Origin: Phoronis ovalis
Lineage: Eukaryota; Phoronida; Phoronidae
Direction: 5' to 3'
Assembly: GCA_028565635.1 (NCBI GenBank)
Contig: JAOXYB010057745.1
Location: forward strand, 1-10,972
DNA length: 10,972 bases
Within the stretch, counting starts at the first letter, position 1. The number at the start of each line of letters is the position of its first letter. The position numbers and the translations under genes were made by a program. Shown here piece after piece: positions 7,712 to 10,972 of this stretch. The notes under the pieces are model-generated. The model was not told the DNA's origin, searched no databases, and worked only from the letters and a program-made list of their open reading frames with translations.

Positions 7712-8680
7712 GTAAGGGACTCATTTTTCTTCCGTTTGGCGTATTTCTTTTTTGATGTGTAGGACGTATGATAAACAAATGGGGGAAATTAACTTTCTTT
7801 GCAATTGAACATTTTCTTCAGAAGAAACTGATTTTAACTTCCTCCAGTGTACTAAATTTGTATTTGACGCTTGAAAAACGTATAATAATAGTAACTTCCA
7901 ATGATAAAATCAAAGGTTTATCAAATCTATGTAGCGATCTTATTATCAACGATGACATTATCCCAAATCTGCGTCATGGTATCTATGTACATGTATATGG
8001 CACATTTCGTCAGCGCATTTAAATTCTGTATATATGATTTAGCACACTTTAGGATTCGTGAAAGAGGAATCATTCCTTTTGTATGTGGTGCATTTACATT
8101 TGTTGTGAGACGCGTAGTGGTCATGAAATGAGGGGAAATGAACTGTACCCGATACTCGAATATTTTATGGATAGAACACTTGTCTCTTAATTCACTTCTA
8201 CTAAATAGCTTTATAAAAGTTGTTAGTAACTTCTAAAAATCTTAATAATAGCTCTTGTGCTGACAAAATCAGTGATAAAACTAACAGATGTCACACGATT
8301 TCCCACAGTTGTGGTTCTGCTACAAAATTCTTGATTTGCGTTTGACGGACACTTTGAGGTCGTTTTTATGGAGACACGTGTCGACAACCGCGAATTCGAA
8401 AGTAGTCCATAAGCTGATGTGTTATATAATGCTAGATGTACATAGATCTTTTATGAAATAAAACATATCTAAGGAATGAATTGAATGAACTAAATGTTTA
8501 CCAAAGCTTAAATTAAACATTTAATACATCAAACATCTACAGACATTGTTGTTTTTGACTGGAGTATTTATTTGCCTGGTCTTTCATCATATAGCATTAT
8601 TTTATAGTATTCAGCAGCTGTATAGAACTTGTTATTATTTAATCTACATATTTTGACTTTTTTTTGTTTTATTTTTTCAG
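7712..8680 (+). other. Putative 969-bp first intron of the second gene
   Basis: The region is bounded by GTAAGG at the 5' end and by a long T-rich tract ending TTTTTTCAG at 8680. Short open frames near 7768-8131 overlap on both strands and look like chance. The interior holds a mollusc-like ATGTACATGTATATGG word near 7985 and no other feature I can name. Confidence 0.4.
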
Positions 8681-8775
8681 AGCAGGCTGCCAGACTATAC
8701 AGTGATGACTAGCAACCGAAGCGATTACCATCTATCGATAAACAAGGTTGATGGAATAATCGCCATCATCCAAAA
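8681..8775 (+). CDS. Putative first coding exon of a second, unidentified gene
   Basis: An excellent acceptor (TTTTATTTTTTCAG) precedes 8681 and a donor (CAAAA|GTAAGG) follows 8775. The 95-nt exon is open in frame 1. If exon 7560-7711 is joined, an upstream in-frame TAA makes ATG 8705, with G at -3, the likely start. The coding part would then be 23 codons plus two bases, beginning MTSNRSDYHLSINKVDG and continuing with a hydrophobic IIAII stretch, and ending in phase 2. No family is recognised. No matching third exon was found in the remaining 2.2 kb, so the gene would continue outside the window. Confidence 0.4.
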
Positions 8776-8865
8776 GTAAGGTCTTAAAATATATTCTGTA
8801 TGATATAGCAGATACCATCAACGTAAGTGGCATGATAATTGGTGATGGATCAGTTTTAACACTGT

Positions 8866-9055
8866 TTAAAAAATATTGTTGTTATTGTTTTTTTTTATTT
8901 CGAAAGTCTCTAGTCTAGTAAACCCAGCATAATGATATCTGCAAGAGAAATAACTCGTATTATAAGTAATCAAGAAAACTCCTGGGCTAATGGTATCTGA
9001 AAACAATGAATAATTGGGTGCATTAACCATTAAGCCACGAAAGCTTGAGATGCTG
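8866..9055 (-). mobile_element. Degenerate tRNA-derived SINE-like fragment
   Basis: On the minus strand, TGGCTTAATGG (9027-9037) fits the RNA polymerase III A-box pattern TRGYNNARNNG and is followed by TTAATGCACCC, as in tRNA-derived SINE heads. A decayed B-box-like stretch, complementary to about 8967-8987, lies about 60 bases downstream. The element ends in an A-rich tail with AAC/AAT repeats (complement of about 8871-8900). Head, box spacing and tail all agree in direction. No target-site duplication is clear, and the B-box is poor. Confidence 0.4.
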
Positions 9056-9112
9056 ATCACTGATTCGCTATCCCTTTTGTCACGTATCTGCACTAATAAT
9101 TCTAAATGCATG

Positions 9113-9151
9113 CTAACCCTACCCTAACCGTAGCCTTAATCCTACCCTAAC
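9113..9151 (+). repeat. Short degenerate telomere-like repeat
   Basis: About 39 bases are built from CTAACCC/CTACCC-type words, related to the C-rich strand of the animal telomere repeat TTAGGG. Several units are altered, so this is an interstitial relic or a simple repeat and not a chromosome end. Confidence 0.6.
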
Positions 9152-9325
9152 TATTATTAATAGTGAAACATATATCTCAACCTAGTTACAGAGGCACATT
9201 TCTGAACCTATAAATACAGGGAGCAAATATATCATAGTATTATTGCCTTAGAATATATTCTGTACAGCATAGAAGCATTGCAGAAGATTCCATCAGCCAT
9301 ACTTATTGAAGATTTAGTAGAAACC

Positions 9326-9451
9326 ATCATCCTTATTTATCGAGTGATGGAATTCACATCAAGTGCAATAATATACCCCTATATCCATTTATTCAAGAAA
9401 TGCCCTAGTGACACCTGATACGAATTCCATCGCTCGATCAATAAGGATGAT
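9326..9451. repeat. Inverted repeat, 36-bp arms, 54-nt loop
   Basis: Arm 9326-9361 pairs with 9416-9451 at 32 of 36 positions. The shared core includes ATCATCCTTATT, ATCGAG and GATGGAATTC. The homology stops sharply at both outer ends. It could form a long hairpin or cruciform, be a MITE-like element or terminal repeat pair, or be part of a larger transposon. No coding sequence lies in the loop. Confidence 0.85.
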
Positions 9452-10936
9452 TACTTATGCTATGAGTTCTCTTGCATATATTTTAATTAAGTTGAGTGGA
9501 GTAAAAATTCCTATTATAAGATTAATTTAAAATGGAAGATTTTTTTAAAGTTGTGTGTTGCTAATAGCTAATTAAAAGATGTACTCAAGCATGACATGGT
9601 GCATATTTATGTATGATAGTTGGCAGTCAGTACTTTCCTTGTCTTTCAGTTTTTAAAGACTAGTGATATGTAGTTTAGGGTTCACAACATAAAGACAGAG
9701 AATACAGTAATTATCATAATGTAACTAATCATTGTTTATTTTCAATTAATAACAAAAGTGGAATCAATATTTTCTAACTTATGAACTGTAAGCTGCACAT
9801 ACCACACATATGAAATACATAAACTAAAAATATAATATAAAAACAACCACAGCCTGAGTTAACACTGTACATGTTGTCATTTTATGCACGGAATTGTCAC
9901 CTAGCAAGATAAGACAAAACATCTTTTGAAATGTTCATATTGTCAATGAAAATCTGTTAAACAAAGTAAAATTCGATATTAGCGCATTACCTTAAATAAG
10001 CGTCTTCATAATTTTGCTTTAAAGGGCGAGCTGGAGGTATCCACCAGAAAACTGTTAAATAACTAAGAATTATCTCCCCTTATTTGGGAAAACTCATCAA
10101 GGCAAAGGGGTGCCGGACAGTTGTTAAATTAAGAATTATCATGATCTCCCCCGAATTAAAAAAATAAAATAAGGTGGAAGTTGGAAAAGAGAATCGTTTA
10201 ATTCAGAACTGTTTCATTGTTTTTGTTTGCATATAAGGAATAACTTTCTTTCACCATTTTTTCTTTGAATAATGAGAACTGTTGACTGCTCCTCAAAATG
10301 AATACATCGTTGTACATGAAAAAACAACAAATCATTCATGCTGGATAGCACAATTTTATTATTAAACTGCATAGATATACAGAAACAGAAAATAAACAGC
10401 AAAAAAATATTCACTAGTTCCTGCTGAAATTTATTACAAATGCAATCAGCAAACTTATCCAGTAAGTGTAACGCAAATATTCATGATGCTCAGGAATTAT
10501 TCGACCTTCCTCAGCCCGAAGAAGATCATCGGGTAAAAGTTTCACTACATTTGGTATCTCTATTTACATTTCGCTCCAATTTTTTCTAGTACAAATATGT
10601 TTGCGCGCATTGTTTGTTTCTAAGTCATAAAATGAGTGTTTTTAGGTAAAAACTGACAGAGAGTCTTGTTTGTAGACTCGGTATAATAGGGTTCCATCTC
10701 ATATATACATGGTCATAACGGCTCATACATACATTGTGACTCTCACACTTGTCAATACATTTTTTCTCTGTTCTTCCTGTCAAAAAAGTGTACACTTTTT
10801 TTAACGATTGTTTGTTTCGCATCTACAATAACATTTAAAAAAACAACAATTAAAATACAGTAGAGGTAATATCTATTCCGCATATGTATAAAACGGACTT
10901 ATTGTGACATTGATGTACTGTGATAATAGCACGGCT

Positions 10937-10966
10937 GGGGGGGTGGGGGTGGGGGTGGGGGGGAGG
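10937..10966 (+). repeat. G-quadruplex-forming run
   Basis: Four G runs of 7, 5, 5 and 7 bases are separated by single T residues, then AGG follows. This is a classic intramolecular G-quadruplex pattern with one-nucleotide loops. It is also a (GGGGGT)n simple repeat, so length variation or assembly slippage is likely. Confidence 0.9.
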
Positions 10967-10972
10967 TAATTT

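Larger units (their letters stand above)
8776..10972. other. AT-rich region without a convincing gene
   Basis: Apart from the SINE-like fragment, telomere-like patch, inverted repeat and G-rich end described separately, I see only short chance frames on the minus strand (for example 10214-10414 and 10625-10822), rich in Phe, Lys and Asn as expected for AT-rich noncoding DNA. A small local duplication (GTTAAAT-AACTAAGAATTATC) occurs near 10050-10072 and 10121-10140. An 'AATTATCTCCCCTT' word at about 10068 is of a kind I associate with mollusc genomes. Confidence 0.5.

Noticed and set aside
7768-8131. Short open frames in the putative intron of the second gene
   Set aside because: They overlap in different frames and strands, with composition typical of AT-rich noncoding DNA.
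8866-9111. 81-codon minus-strand open frame ending in an Asn run
   Set aside because: The sequence is better explained as a SINE-like fragment with an A-rich tail.
9113-9151. A chromosome end
   Set aside because: The telomere-like patch is only about 39 bases, degenerate and flanked by ordinary sequence.
10214-10822. Two minus-strand open frames of about 65 codons
   Set aside because: Low-complexity, Phe/Lys/Ile-rich translations with no motif or splice context.

Overview
The window looks like AT-rich eukaryotic nuclear DNA from an invertebrate animal, most likely a marine mollusc such as a bivalve. The pointers are GT-AG introns with pyrimidine-rich acceptors, sparse exons in long AT-rich spacers, a SINE-like fragment, degenerate tandem repeats, ACATGTACATGTA-type words and an 'attatctcccctt' motif that I associate with mollusc genomes. 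The taxon is an inference from style; no sequence identity was tested.

Layout: (1) 1-1857 is mostly spacer or upstream intron/UTR, with one possible small exon at 773-841. (2) 1858-6184 holds the one large gene. A short first coding exon (1858-2089) joins in phase across a predicted 231-bp intron to a very long exon (2321-5691). The 1200-residue product has a hydrophobic N-terminus, a nucleotidyltransferase-like domain of the GlnD/DUF294 type, a helical linker, and 13 intact 43-residue TPR units of the kinesin-light-chain/nephrocystin style. Four more TPR units follow (5662-6172) but are cut off by a 5-bp deletion and then a CAG-to-TAG nonsense change, so the 3' end of the gene is broken or misassembled. 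(3) 6185-7560 is intergenic and repeat-rich: a perfect 20-bp palindrome, a diverged ~103-bp duplication, and a ~135-bp degenerate tandem array. Three successive units of that array carry a CTCF-like core in one orientation. (4) 7560-8775 looks like the start of a second plus-strand gene: a GC-richer leader ending at a strong donor (7711), a ~970-bp intron, and a 95-nt exon with an ATG at 8705 and a donor at 8775. (5) 8776-10972 has no convincing gene. It holds a SINE-like remnant on the minus strand, a short telomere-like patch, a 36-bp inverted repeat around a 54-nt loop, and a G-quadruplex run at the end.

The most notable points are the nucleotidyltransferase-TPR fusion with its nearly uniform and partly broken repeat array, and the evenly spaced CTCF-like sites lying between the two genes.
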